A stretch of 39,541 nt of DNA from Nitrospirota bacterium (GTDB lineage Bacteria; Nitrospirota; RBG-16-64-22), in contig JACPZO010000114.1 in NCBI GenBank assembly GCA_016195465.1, forward strand, positions 1-39,541, written 5' to 3'. The position numbers and the translations under genes were made by a program. Positions 14,616 through 22,687 of this stretch are shown here, in pieces. Each line of letters opens with the position of its first letter. Position 1 is the first letter of the stretch. The notes under the pieces were generated by a model. It saw only the letters and a program-made list of their open reading frames with translations. It made no database searches and was not told the DNA's origin.

Positions 14616-16919
14616 TCATCCCCCCGGCATATGCGGGAGCTTTTCCATCTCGCCGTAGTATTTCGCCGGCCTCCCCGGATGGGCCGCGAGAATCTCCATC
14701 CAGCGAGGAAACATGGGATTCATCGCCGGCCGGCGGTCGACCACGCGCGGCGCCCGGAGGATCGGAAACTGCTTCTCCACCATCCAGAGGAACTGGAGCG
14801 AAGGCGAGAAGAGAAGGAGCTTGGCGGCGGGGTATCGCCATAGAAGCGCGTCCACCAGCGTGTTCGATTCGTACGGAATGTCGCCTTCCCCGTCCTGCCC
14901 CGTGTCCCATCCCATGTAGTCCGACCAGTAGTTACCGTCCCACCGCTCGTCGCGGGCAGCCACGTGCTTGACCTGGATCTCGTTCCGGAAAAACGTGTTG
15001 CGCGTGATCTCGTTCTCCTCGGACCCCCCCCAGGAATGGACGCCCAGGTTGTTGTTGGCGATCAGGTTGTCCGTAACCCTGTTCAGGATCGAATTGTACA
15101 GGAAGAGCCCCTTCGTGTTCCCGATTAGGACGTTCCCGATCATCTGGCTCCGGACCACCTGGATCGCCACGATCCCCTGCGTCGAGTTCCCCACGGAGAC
15201 GTTGCGGTTGGCCTCCGATCCCTTCGTGTACATCAGGGCCAGGCCGACCAGGTTTCCCGCCATCCGGTTGTCGTTGAAGACCCCGTGGTCGCACCACATC
15301 GTGTGAATGGAATACCGGGACCGTTCGATGTCGTTCTTTTCGACCCGGGCGTGGTGCGTGATCTCGAGGTACACGCCGTCCCGCGAGTCCCGGACCACGT
15401 TCTCCCGGACGACCGCCCCGTCCGCCGCGTTGAGCAGGACCCCGTTCCCGCGGGCCTCGACGTCCAGTTCCTTCTTTCCGAGGATCTCGTTCTTCTCGAT
15501 CGCGACGCCGTTCGCCCCGGTCACCCACACGCCGTAGTTCGTATTTTCGATCCGGTTGTTCCGGATGGCGGCGCCGTCGGCCCCCTTGATGACCAGCACG
15601 CCCGCGCCCTGCGTGTCGTGCGTCGTCGGGGCGTTCCGGATCGTGAACCCCTCCACGACGGCGCCCGCCGCCGAGATGCCGACGACCGGCCCTTCCCCGC
15701 CGCCGTCGATCACGGCCCCCGGCCGGCCGCTGAGCCGGACCCGCCTCTCGATCTGGACCCGCTCGCGGTAGGTGCCGGCCGGGACCTCGATCGTATCTCC
15801 CGGCCGCGCCCGCTTCAGGGCTTCGCCGATCGACCCCGCATCTTTCCCGACGACGAGCGTCGCGCCGAAGGCCGTCCCAGGTATTAGCACGAGAACCGTC
15901 AGACCGGCGGCCGCCATGCGTTCCGCCTTCCTCCTCGACGCACGAGGAGGCCGGGGGGCAAGTGCCGGCGGCTCAGGCGCCCGTCCCTTGGCCTTCAGCA
16001 GAAGGACCGGGCATAGCTCGTCGTCATAGTAATTCACCTGGCAGTCCAGGCAGTACAGGCACTCGGCGGCGTCGATCGATCCGTCGCGGCGGATCGCCTG
16101 GGGATCGCAGGACCGCTCGCCGATCCGGCACGTTCCGCAGTAGTCGTACCGCTTGAGCTTGACGATCGGGAAGATCGACGTGAGACGCGCCGGAAAAGCC
16201 AGCATCCCTCCGAGCGGGCAGACGTACCGGCAGAAGGAGCGGTAGACCAGCATCGAAGAGAGGACCACGAGGCCGAACCAGGCGACGAAGATCCAGCCGC
16301 GGTTGAGCTTCACGACGTACGTCTTGAACGGCTCCACCTCCGCCATGTACTCCGAGAGGTAGAAGTCGTAGAACGAGACCCCCAGGATCAGGACAAAGAA
16401 GAAGTATTTGAGATAGACGAGCCTGTTATGCCACGCGACCGGGACCTTCCACGTCCATCGCGGGAACAGCCGCTCGTATCCCTTGTAGAGCAGTTCCAGG
16501 AATGATCCGAAGGGGCAGAGCCACCCGCAAAACGCTCCCCTCCCCCAGAGGAAAACGGTCAGGAGGATGAAAGCGAACGAAAAGAAGATGAACGGATCCA
16601 TGAGGTAGAAGGTCAGGTCCGTCATCCCGCTTTTCAGGTTCTGGGCGGCGATCAGGATGTACGTCGTCCCCGGCTGGGTCCCCAGGACGAGGCCCATGTA
16701 AACGGCCGAGACAACGAGGGCTGTGTTCCTGGCGCGGTCCCGCCAGCGGGGGTGCCGGACCAGCCGGTCCCGGAAAACAAGGAGGAGGATGAGCACGGCG
16801 AGGAAGACGGAGAACGCGACGATGTGAATCGTGTTCCTCTGCCAAACCTGGATCCAGACCGGGGTGATCTCACCCAGGCCGGAAAGGAGCGGATCTTCCA
16901 GCAGAAGTTTCTCGTCCAA
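14616..16919 (-). CDS. NosR polyferredoxin membrane domain fused to NosD
   Basis: One uninterrupted 767-codon frame joins two proteins that are normally separate. Residues 1-310 match the C-terminal half of NosR: five membrane helices, two cytoplasm-facing CxxxCP loops (CGWLCP 131-136, CRYVCP 230-235), and a 2[4Fe-4S]-type cysteine set (C261, C264, C271, C287, C290, C293, C303). A proline-rich linker (residues 312-330) leads to a hydrophobic segment, MAAAGLTVLVLIPGTAFG (335-352), which looks like a retained NosD signal peptide. Residues 353-767 are a right-handed beta-helix with NosD/CASH repeats (VVEGFTIRNAP, IRNNRIENTNYGVWV, VRENVVRDSRDGVYLEI). The NosR flavin domain is encoded by the separate gene just upstream, nine bases away. 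M335 could still serve as an internal start. Confidence 0.88.
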   Translation of the reverse strand: MDEKLLLEDPLLSGLGEITPVWIQVWQRNTIHIVAFSVFLAVLILLLVFRDRLVRHPRWRDRARNTALVVSAVYMGLVLGTQPGTTYILIAAQNLKSGMTDLTFYLMDPFIFFSFAFILLTVFLWGRGAFCGWLCPFGSFLELLYKGYERLFPRWTWKVPVAWHNRLVYLKYFFFVLILGVSFYDFYLSEYMAEVEPFKTYVVKLNRGWIFVAWFGLVVLSSMLVYRSFCRYVCPLGGMLAFPARLTSIFPIVKLKRYDYCGTCRIGERSCDPQAIRRDGSIDAAECLYCLDCQVNYYDDELCPVLLLKAKGRAPEPPALAPRPPRASRRKAERMAAAGLTVLVLIPGTAFGATLVVGKDAGSIGEALKRARPGDTIEVPAGTYRERVQIERRVRLSGRPGAVIDGGGEGPVVGISAAGAVVEGFTIRNAPTTHDTQGAGVLVIKGADGAAIRNNRIENTNYGVWVTGANGVAIEKNEILGKKELDVEARGNGVLLNAADGAVVRENVVRDSRDGVYLEITHHARVEKNDIERSRYSIHTMWCDHGVFNDNRMAGNLVGLALMYTKGSEANRNVSVGNSTQGIVAIQVVRSQMIGNVLIGNTKGLFLYNSILNRVTDNLIANNNLGVHSWGGSEENEITRNTFFRNEIQVKHVAARDERWDGNYWSDYMGWDTGQDGEGDIPYESNTLVDALLWRYPAAKLLLFSPSLQFLWMVEKQFPILRAPRVVDRRPAMNPMFPRWMEILAAHPGRPAKYYGEMEKLPHMPGG

Positions 16920-16928
16920 CCGCTTCCC

Positions 16929-18029
16929 CTACTTCGCCTTCTCCATGTAGGCGTCGGGAAGCCGGTAGGTCTGCTCGAAAGACTTGACCTCCTTGCTCGT
17001 CGTTCCGACGCGGACGGGAAGAACGAGGTTGAAGGCAAATCGATCGCCCGGATCGAAGTCCTTATTGTGGATGAGGAAGATCCCGCCCTCCCGGATGGGC
17101 GGGGCTCCAGCCGCCTTGATCTCCGAGATCAGCGTGTAGTCCACGTCCCGGAAGATGAAGCTCTTGGCCTCCTGCTCGAGGTGGAAGCGGTCGAAGATCC
17201 CGCCGCGGACGAAACCCGTGCCCTTGAACGACCCCGGCCCCGAGGAGACGACGACGAGGATCGACCCGCCTCTCTTCCCCAAGGCGGCCTTGGCCTGCTC
17301 GTAGGCGTTCGCGCCAAGCAGGTTCCGGCCGACGGCCGGAGGATCGGCGAGGGCGAAGTAGAGGTCGAGGTACGGCTGGGCCTCGGCCTTGAGCCCCACG
17401 GTCTCCGGCTTGATCGTGATCCGCTGGACGGCGCCCTTGTCCAGAAGTTCCTTCCACGACTGCGCCGTGAAGGCCTGCGACACCTGGCGCGGGGCCTCGG
17501 TCTTCCGGGCCTGGAGCATGCCCGACTTGAGGGCCGCCCGTCTTGCGCTCCCCAGGACGATCGAGTTCTGGACGACGGCCGTCACGGTCGCGCCCGTGAT
17601 GGCGTCCATCGAGATGCCGCTCCCGACGGCCAGCTTCTCCTTGATGCTCTTCCCGACGTACTGCCGGATGAACGTCTTGTAGTTGTCTTCCTTGAGGCCG
17701 ATCATGACGATCGGCTCGGCGTGGAAGACGACCTTGACCCCCGTCAGGTTCCCCGCCGTGTCCATTCCGATCAGCGTCTCCAGGTGCTTCCCCGCGTACC
17801 CCACGAGGTTGGGCGTCCAATCCTTCGAAAGGAGAACGACCCCGACCATCTTGTTCCCCTTGTATCCTTCCCAGTACCCCTGCTTCTTCACGAACCGGTC
17901 GGCCCCCGGAAGGGCTTCGTTCGGCGTGTAGGGGTAACGATGTTCGAGAAAAGATCCTTCCGCCCGGACGTCATACGAAAAAACCAGGACAAGGACGAGA
18001 GAAACGACAACTGAAAACAGGCCGGTCAT
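16929..18029 (-). CDS. nosR: Stand-alone NosR-type FMN-binding periplasmic protein
   Basis: A 366-residue protein with an N-terminal signal or anchor (FSVVVSLVLVLVFSYDVRA) and an FMN-binding domain. The covalent flavinylation motif is DAITGATVTA, with T148 the likely acceptor. It matches the periplasmic N-terminal half of NosR (VKKQGYWEGYKGNKMVGVVLLSKDW, IGLKEDNYKTFIRQYVGKSIKEKL). It lacks the following membrane helices and cysteine clusters, which are encoded in the next gene fused to NosD. The two proteins together would restore NosR, an electron donor route needed to activate NosZ. It is separated from nosZ by 165 bases containing a strong hairpin. Confidence 0.9.
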   Translation of the reverse strand: MTGLFSVVVSLVLVLVFSYDVRAEGSFLEHRYPYTPNEALPGADRFVKKQGYWEGYKGNKMVGVVLLSKDWTPNLVGYAGKHLETLIGMDTAGNLTGVKVVFHAEPIVMIGLKEDNYKTFIRQYVGKSIKEKLAVGSGISMDAITGATVTAVVQNSIVLGSARRAALKSGMLQARKTEAPRQVSQAFTAQSWKELLDKGAVQRITIKPETVGLKAEAQPYLDLYFALADPPAVGRNLLGANAYEQAKAALGKRGGSILVVVSSGPGSFKGTGFVRGGIFDRFHLEQEAKSFIFRDVDYTLISEIKAAGAPPIREGGIFLIHNKDFDPGDRFAFNLVLPVRVGTTSKEVKSFEQTYRLPDAYMEKAK

Positions 18030-18112
18030 GGGGCGCTCCGTTCCCGCCGGAATGGGCCGATGGATCTGTCCTCCCTGGAAATTCCGTCAACCAACGGCGG
18101 GCAATTCTGTGG

Positions 18113-18153
18113 ACAAAATCAGGGCGGCCCCTGGCACACGCCGGGGGCCGCCC
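18113..18153 (-). terminator. Strong intrinsic terminator or attenuator after nosZ
   Basis: On the minus strand GGGCGGCCCC (18153-18144) pairs perfectly with GGGGCCGCCC (18131-18122), and the T-rich TGATTTTGT follows. It lies between nosZ and the nosR-type gene, so it should reduce expression of the downstream genes relative to nosZ, or they have their own promoter. Confidence 0.75.
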
Positions 18154-18194
18154 CGGAAGAAACCAAGACTTAAATAGTTTACCCTGCCGAGTCC

Positions 18195-20033
18195 CTAGAC
18201 TTCAACGATGAGCCGCATTCTCATCTCGAGGTGCAGGGCATGGCAGAAGTTGGTGCAGTAGATCCAGTGGACCCCCGGTTTGTCGGCCGTGAAAGTCACG
18301 GACTTGGTCTGGTAGGGAGACACCACGAAGTTGACGTTGTAGTTCGAGATATTGAACCCGTGCGACAGGTCCGTGATCTCGTCGTGGTTCGTCACGTAGA
18401 ACGTGACCTTGTTCCCCTTCTTGACCTTGACCTCCTGGAACCCGTACACGGGGGCGTTCGCCGTCATCCGGACGATGACGTCGTTTCCCTTCCGGATGAT
18501 CTCGTTCTTGTGAACGGCCATCGGATGGTCCGACATGTTGTAGCGGTGCTTGACCTTCGGCTCCACGAGGTCCCGCCTGACCATGATGACGTCGTGGGGC
18601 TCGATGTAAGCCGGCTCGTCCTTCACGATGACGAGCTTCTCCCCCGTCAGGTCGATCAACTGCTCGTTCTCGGGCTTGAGCGGACCGACGTTCAGGAACC
18701 GGTCCTTGGAGATCTTGTTGAGCGAGACGAGCCACTTCCCGTCGGCTTCCTTCGTCTCCGCCATCGTCGCCATGATGTGGCCGACCTGGTAGCTGATGTC
18801 GAGGACGTGAACGTGGGGCTTCTTCTCCCCCTTGACGGCCCGGTCGATGTTCCACTTCACGTTCGTGGAGTCGATGAAGACCGACGTGATCGCGTTCCCG
18901 CGCCCGTCGAACGTCGTGTGGAGCGGCCCCAGGCCGATCTCCGGCTGGGCGACGACGCACTTCTCGGGCTTGATCTTCCCGGCGAACGCCTCGTCGATCT
19001 TGGCCAGCTCGACCACCGAGCAGGTGGGCGAGACCTTCCCCGAGCAGACCCCGTACTTGCCGTCCGGGGAGATGTTGATGCCGTGCGGGTTCTTGGGAAC
19101 GGGGATCCGGAGCGTGAGGTCCGACCCCTTCCGGCCGTCGAGAACGCGGATGCCGGAGATCGTCTTGTACTTGCCGGCCTTGAGGGCCGCCCTGATCCGC
19201 TCCCAGTGGAAGACGATCAGAAAGTCGGTATCGAAGGCCAGGTACTCGGCGAGCGTGACCCCCTTCTCCGGGTTGTACGAAGTGGACATGGAATACTTGC
19301 CCTGGTAGTCGCACGCGGTCAAGTCCACGTTCTCGTCCAGCATGATCTGGCAGACGATCCCCATCGTCGCCGCGTCGATGATCGTGTGCATGCCGTAGTA
19401 GTTCTGCGGCTTGTTGAAGTTCGCCGCGTTCGACGCGTCGTTCGGGACCGGGATCTGGAACTCCGTGTTCGTCACGACCCATTCCGTCTTCGGGTACCGC
19501 TGGGGGAACGTCCCGTGCAACCCCTGGGCGTTGGGGATGCTCACGATCGCGTCCGTCTCCATGTAGTCCATCCGGATCCGGGCGACGCGGTTGTTCCCCT
19601 TGTCGTTGACGAAGAGCCATTTCCCGTCGTACGTCCCGTTCACGTACGAGCCGTGGACGTGGTGCGTGTCGCCCACGAAGGTCCCCTTGAGGAGCTTCTT
19701 CGACTCGTTCGTGATCCCGTAGCCGCTCCCGACGTCCATGCAGAAGACGGGGATCCGGTGAAGCTGACGCATCGAGGGAACGCCCAGGATCCGGACCTCG
19801 CCCGAGTGTCCGCCGCTCCAGAAGCCGTAGTACGGATCGAGCTCGCCCGGCTTGATCTCGTAGCTTTGCCCGCCGTTCTTCTCCGCCGCGTGGGCCGTGG
19901 ACGCTTCGAATATCTGTTTCTGGGCGTGCTCCGAGAGGATCGTCCGGGGAAGAACCAATCCCGCCCCGGCCGCCGCCCCGGTGATTCCCAGTGTCTTCAG
20001 AAAATCCCTTCGGTTGAACCTCTTTTTGCTCAT
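18195..20033 (-). CDS. nosZ: Nitrous oxide reductase
   Basis: A 612-residue periplasmic enzyme that reduces N2O to N2 with two electrons. The N-terminus RFNRRDFLKTLGITGAAAGAG is a twin-arginine signal, so the protein is exported folded. The seven-bladed propeller carries the CuZ histidines in DTHHVHG (H124, H125, H127 region), GLHGTF, PHGINISP, GPLHTTFDG, the VGHIMAT region and EPHDVIM. The C-terminal cupredoxin domain holds CuA: C593, C597, H601 and M604 in CTNFCHALHLEM, with the upstream histidine in DLSHGF. All copper ligands appear intact. AGGGGAGG precedes the ATG. The preceding gene is a dihaem cytochrome c, the probable electron donor. The Tat signal and NosR components resemble clade I. 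Some motifs resemble clade II, so the clade needs a tree. Confidence 0.97.
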   Translation of the reverse strand: MSKKRFNRRDFLKTLGITGAAAGAGLVLPRTILSEHAQKQIFEASTAHAAEKNGGQSYEIKPGELDPYYGFWSGGHSGEVRILGVPSMRQLHRIPVFCMDVGSGYGITNESKKLLKGTFVGDTHHVHGSYVNGTYDGKWLFVNDKGNNRVARIRMDYMETDAIVSIPNAQGLHGTFPQRYPKTEWVVTNTEFQIPVPNDASNAANFNKPQNYYGMHTIIDAATMGIVCQIMLDENVDLTACDYQGKYSMSTSYNPEKGVTLAEYLAFDTDFLIVFHWERIRAALKAGKYKTISGIRVLDGRKGSDLTLRIPVPKNPHGINISPDGKYGVCSGKVSPTCSVVELAKIDEAFAGKIKPEKCVVAQPEIGLGPLHTTFDGRGNAITSVFIDSTNVKWNIDRAVKGEKKPHVHVLDISYQVGHIMATMAETKEADGKWLVSLNKISKDRFLNVGPLKPENEQLIDLTGEKLVIVKDEPAYIEPHDVIMVRRDLVEPKVKHRYNMSDHPMAVHKNEIIRKGNDVIVRMTANAPVYGFQEVKVKKGNKVTFYVTNHDEITDLSHGFNISNYNVNFVVSPYQTKSVTFTADKPGVHWIYCTNFCHALHLEMRMRLIVEV

Positions 20034-20085
20034 CGATGAACCTCCCCTTCTCAGAAAGGACAGCCGTTGACGACCGAACGCTCGG

Positions 20086-20880
20086 CTACTTCACCTTGCC
20101 CATCATCTTGAGCGAATATGAAACAAGGTGCCACCGGTCGGCCTCTCCAAGAGAGTCGGCGTACGAGGGCATCGGCGTGCCGTCGACGCCGGTCGTGAAC
20201 GTGCGGTAGATGTCCTCAATGTCCGGGCCGCCCTTCAGCGCCCCCGAGGTGAAGTCGAACGGAACGCTCGGATCGCCCCAGTCGTCCTTGAGCGTGGCCA
20301 CGGACGGGCCGTCGCCCAATCCCTTTTCCCCGTGGCATTCCCAGCACTTCATGTCCTTCCATATCTTCTCGCCCTTGGCCGCGGACGCGCTGGAACCCGC
20401 TTCCGCCGGCTTCTTGATGGCGATCGACTTTCCGGGCTTGTCCTGCTTCCATCTGGGGGAGAACGCCTTGATGTAGGCCATGACGGCCTTGATTTCGTTG
20501 GCGGGAACGTCGATATGGGACGGCATGCCGGACCGGGGGATCCCGTTGCGGATCACTCTCTCCAGGTCCGCGTCCGTGGGCAGTTCGCCCGTCATCGTCG
20601 AGCGGAACTTGAAGATGCCCGCCGTAAAATCGCGCGGGTACGAGACCCAGGTCAGGCCCCTCTTCTCGACGCGGTGGATGATCCCGACGAGCCCTTTCCC
20701 GTCGCCCTTATCGCCGTGGCAGATCCCGCACCGGCTCGCGTAAACCTTCTTGCCCAAATCCGCTTCGCTGCCCGCGCCGAAGGCGTCCGCCCCGGCGAAC
20801 AGGGTCCATACCGTAATCCCCGCGATGCCCAGACCCAGACATACGCCTCGCCCGCGCTCGCGTTTCGCAATCGATCGCAT
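20086..20880 (-). CDS. Exported dihaem cytochrome c of the nos operon
   Basis: A 264-residue protein with a signal peptide (CLGLGIAGITVWTLFAGADAFG) and two cytochrome c domains. The haem motifs are CGICH (C51-H55) and CWECH (C179-H183), and the probable methionine ligands are in RSGMPSHI and GTPMPSYAD. The ATG at 20880 is chosen because GAGGAGGTG stands just before it. Longer frames upstream add only non-signal sequence. As the first gene of the run, 52 bases ahead of nosZ, it most likely feeds electrons to CuA of NosZ, as the NosC-type cytochromes of many nos clusters do. Confidence 0.92.
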   Translation of the reverse strand: MRSIAKRERGRGVCLGLGIAGITVWTLFAGADAFGAGSEADLGKKVYASRCGICHGDKGDGKGLVGIIHRVEKRGLTWVSYPRDFTAGIFKFRSTMTGELPTDADLERVIRNGIPRSGMPSHIDVPANEIKAVMAYIKAFSPRWKQDKPGKSIAIKKPAEAGSSASAAKGEKIWKDMKCWECHGEKGLGDGPSVATLKDDWGDPSVPFDFTSGALKGGPDIEDIYRTFTTGVDGTPMPSYADSLGEADRWHLVSYSLKMMGKVK

Positions 20881-21140
20881 AGCCACCTCCTCAACGGTGT
20901 TGCCGGTTAACCGTATGGCCGTGAAGCCGCTCCACGACATGAGCCGGATTCCCATCGTCCCGCGAGACTCACCTCCTCTCCCGACGGATCGGCCGGCACT
21001 TCATGAGCAAACGAAATCGCCTCGGCGTCGAGGGCCCATCCGGACAGAACAAGCCTGTCCTGTGCAAAGGGTTCTTGATTCGGTTTGGAAGAAATCAATA
21101 AACGCTGGCACCCCTCACGACCATGTGCAGGACAACCAGA

Positions 21141-21188
21141 CAGGGGGGATTGCGCGCTCGCCGCGTTCCGCGGCTCGCGATCCCCCTG
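21141..21188. repeat. Large imperfect hairpin
   Basis: CAGGGGGGATTGCGCGC on the left pairs with CTCGCGATCCCCCTG on the right, with a GC-rich loop GCGTTCC. There is no T-run. The GGGGGATTGC/GCAATCCCCC-type arm suggests a dispersed repeat rather than a terminator. Confidence 0.7.
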
Positions 21189-21268
21189 AATACCAAAATG
21201 CGGCGATCAGATCAACTTATTTCGCAGGGCGTAACCCACCCCGCCGGGCGGAATACTCTGCATCCGCC

Positions 21269-21289
21269 AATTCAACCGGCGGTTGAATT
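21269..21289. promoter_or_regulatory. Perfect 9-bp dyad upstream of argD: candidate operator
   Basis: AATTCAACC, a GGC centre, GGTTGAATT. A perfect inverted repeat in the shared regulatory region of nos and arg genes. The regulator is unknown. Confidence 0.55.
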
Positions 21290-21430
21290 CTATCCGCAAT
21301 GATTAAAAAGGACATGATTCAGGTCATACGCCGACCCTTGCCCAAGGAGAATTCCTTTGAATCTCCGCGGGCAATCTGATAATTCTTGTGTCGTTCCCTC
21401 GAACAAGCCATGGAGCGACGGACTAAGCGC

Positions 21431-22687
21431 ATGAAAACGCCTTCTCCCGGGCGGTTCTTGAGCCGCCAGATCATCGAAGAATCCGAACGGGTCCTCATGC
21501 CGACGTACGGCCGGTTTCCCGTCGCCCTCGTGCGCGGCCGGGGATGCCGGGTCTGGGACGCCGACGGGACGGAGTACCTGGACTTCCTGTCCGGCGTCGC
21601 CGTCTGCGCCCTGGGACACGCCCACCCGGAGGTCACTGCGGCGATTCGAGCGCAGGCCGAGCGCCTCGTTCACGTCTCGAACTATTTCCACATCGAACCC
21701 CAGGTCCGCCTGGCCCGGCTCCTGGTCGATCATTCGTTCGCCGACCGTGTCTTCTTCTGCAACAGCGGCGCCGAGGCGAACGAAGGGGCCATCAAGCTCG
21801 CCCGGAAGTACGCCAAGGAGCGGATCGGCGCCGGCCGCTTCGAAATCGTCGCCATGGCCGGCTCGTTCCACGGGCGAACGCTCGCCACGCTCACGGCCAC
21901 GGGACAGGAGAAGGTGAAGGAGGGCTTCGATCCCCTCCCTCCCGGCTTCGTGCACGTCCCGTTCGACGACGCCGCGGCCCTCGAAGCCGCCGTCACGGAA
22001 AAAACGGCCGCCGTCCTGATCGAGCCGATCCAGGGGGAGAGCGGCGTGAAGGTCCCCTCCGACGGCTACCTCGCCGCCGTGCGCGGGGTCTGCGACCGGC
22101 ACGGGATCCTGCTGATCCTGGACGAGATCCAGACCGGGATCGGCCGGACAGGGACCCTCTTCGCCTACGAGCAGTGCGGGATCGTGCCCGACGTCATGAC
22201 CCTGGCGAAAGGGCTTGGAAACGGCGTGCCGATCGGCGCCCTCCTGGCGACGGAGAAGATCGCCCAGGTCTTCGGCCCCGGCTCGCACGGCTCCACGTTC
22301 GGCGGGAATCCGCTCGCCTGCGCGGCGGCGGCGGCCACGCTCTCCGTCATCCTCCGCGACGGCCCCCGCGGCGAAACGCTCCTCGACAACTCCCTGCGGA
22401 TGGGCGCCCATCTCCTCGCGGGCCTGAACGCCATCCGCGCGAAGCACCCGGACGTGGTGGCGGACGTCCGCGGGCGGGGCCTGATGATCGGCCTCGAGCT
22501 GAACCGCGACGCGAAGCCCGTCGTGGACGAGGCCCTCTCCCGGGGACTCATCGCCAACGCGGCGGCCGGAAACGTCGTGCGCCTCCTTCCGCCCCTGATC
22601 GTCACCGAAGCCGAGGCGGACGAGGCGATCGAGATCCTGGACGCGGCGCTCCTCCGCGCGTCCGTTCCTTCTCCCGCGGCATGCTGA
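21431..22687 (+). CDS. argD: Acetylornithine aminotransferase
   Basis: A 418-residue class III PLP aminotransferase that converts N-acetylglutamate semialdehyde to N-acetylornithine in arginine synthesis. Signatures: FLSGVAVCALGHAHPEV, VFFCNSGAEANEGAIKLARKY, FHGRTLATL, LIEPIQGESGV, LDEIQTGIGRTGTLFAYE and the PLP lysine in LAKGLGNGVPIGALL, then HGSTFGGNPLACAAA. Three in-frame starts exist (TTG 21386, ATG 21410, ATG 21431). None has a clear ribosome site, and 21431 gives a family-like length. The stop overlaps the argF start by seven bases. Ornithine aminotransferase is an alternative by homology, but adjacency to argF favours ArgD. Confidence 0.93.
   Translation: MKTPSPGRFLSRQIIEESERVLMPTYGRFPVALVRGRGCRVWDADGTEYLDFLSGVAVCALGHAHPEVTAAIRAQAERLVHVSNYFHIEPQVRLARLLVDHSFADRVFFCNSGAEANEGAIKLARKYAKERIGAGRFEIVAMAGSFHGRTLATLTATGQEKVKEGFDPLPPGFVHVPFDDAAALEAAVTEKTAAVLIEPIQGESGVKVPSDGYLAAVRGVCDRHGILLILDEIQTGIGRTGTLFAYEQCGIVPDVMTLAKGLGNGVPIGALLATEKIAQVFGPGSHGSTFGGNPLACAAAAATLSVILRDGPRGETLLDNSLRMGAHLLAGLNAIRAKHPDVVADVRGRGLMIGLELNRDAKPVVDEALSRGLIANAAAGNVVRLLPPLIVTEAEADEAIEILDAALLRASVPSPAAC

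Larger units (their letters stand above)
20881..21430. other. Divergent intergenic region of 550 bp between the nos operon and argD
   Basis: No gene is supported here. It holds a 10-bp palindrome CGGTTAACCG (20904-20913), TTGATT and AATCAA spaced 12 bases apart around 21075-21098, a large hairpin (21141-21188) and a 21-bp dyad (21269-21289). I saw no clean FNR box (TTGAT-N4-ATCAA). Promoters for both flanking operons should lie here, but none is strong enough to call. Confidence 0.6.

Noticed and set aside
18231-20039. 602-codon open frame opposite nosZ
   Set aside because: It is the antisense of NosZ, with an Asp/Val/Arg-rich composition typical of shadow frames in GC-rich DNA.
21075-21098. 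TTGATT...AATCAA as an FNR/NNR-type box for the nos operon
   Set aside because: The half sites are 12 bases apart rather than 4, so it does not fit an FNR-family site.
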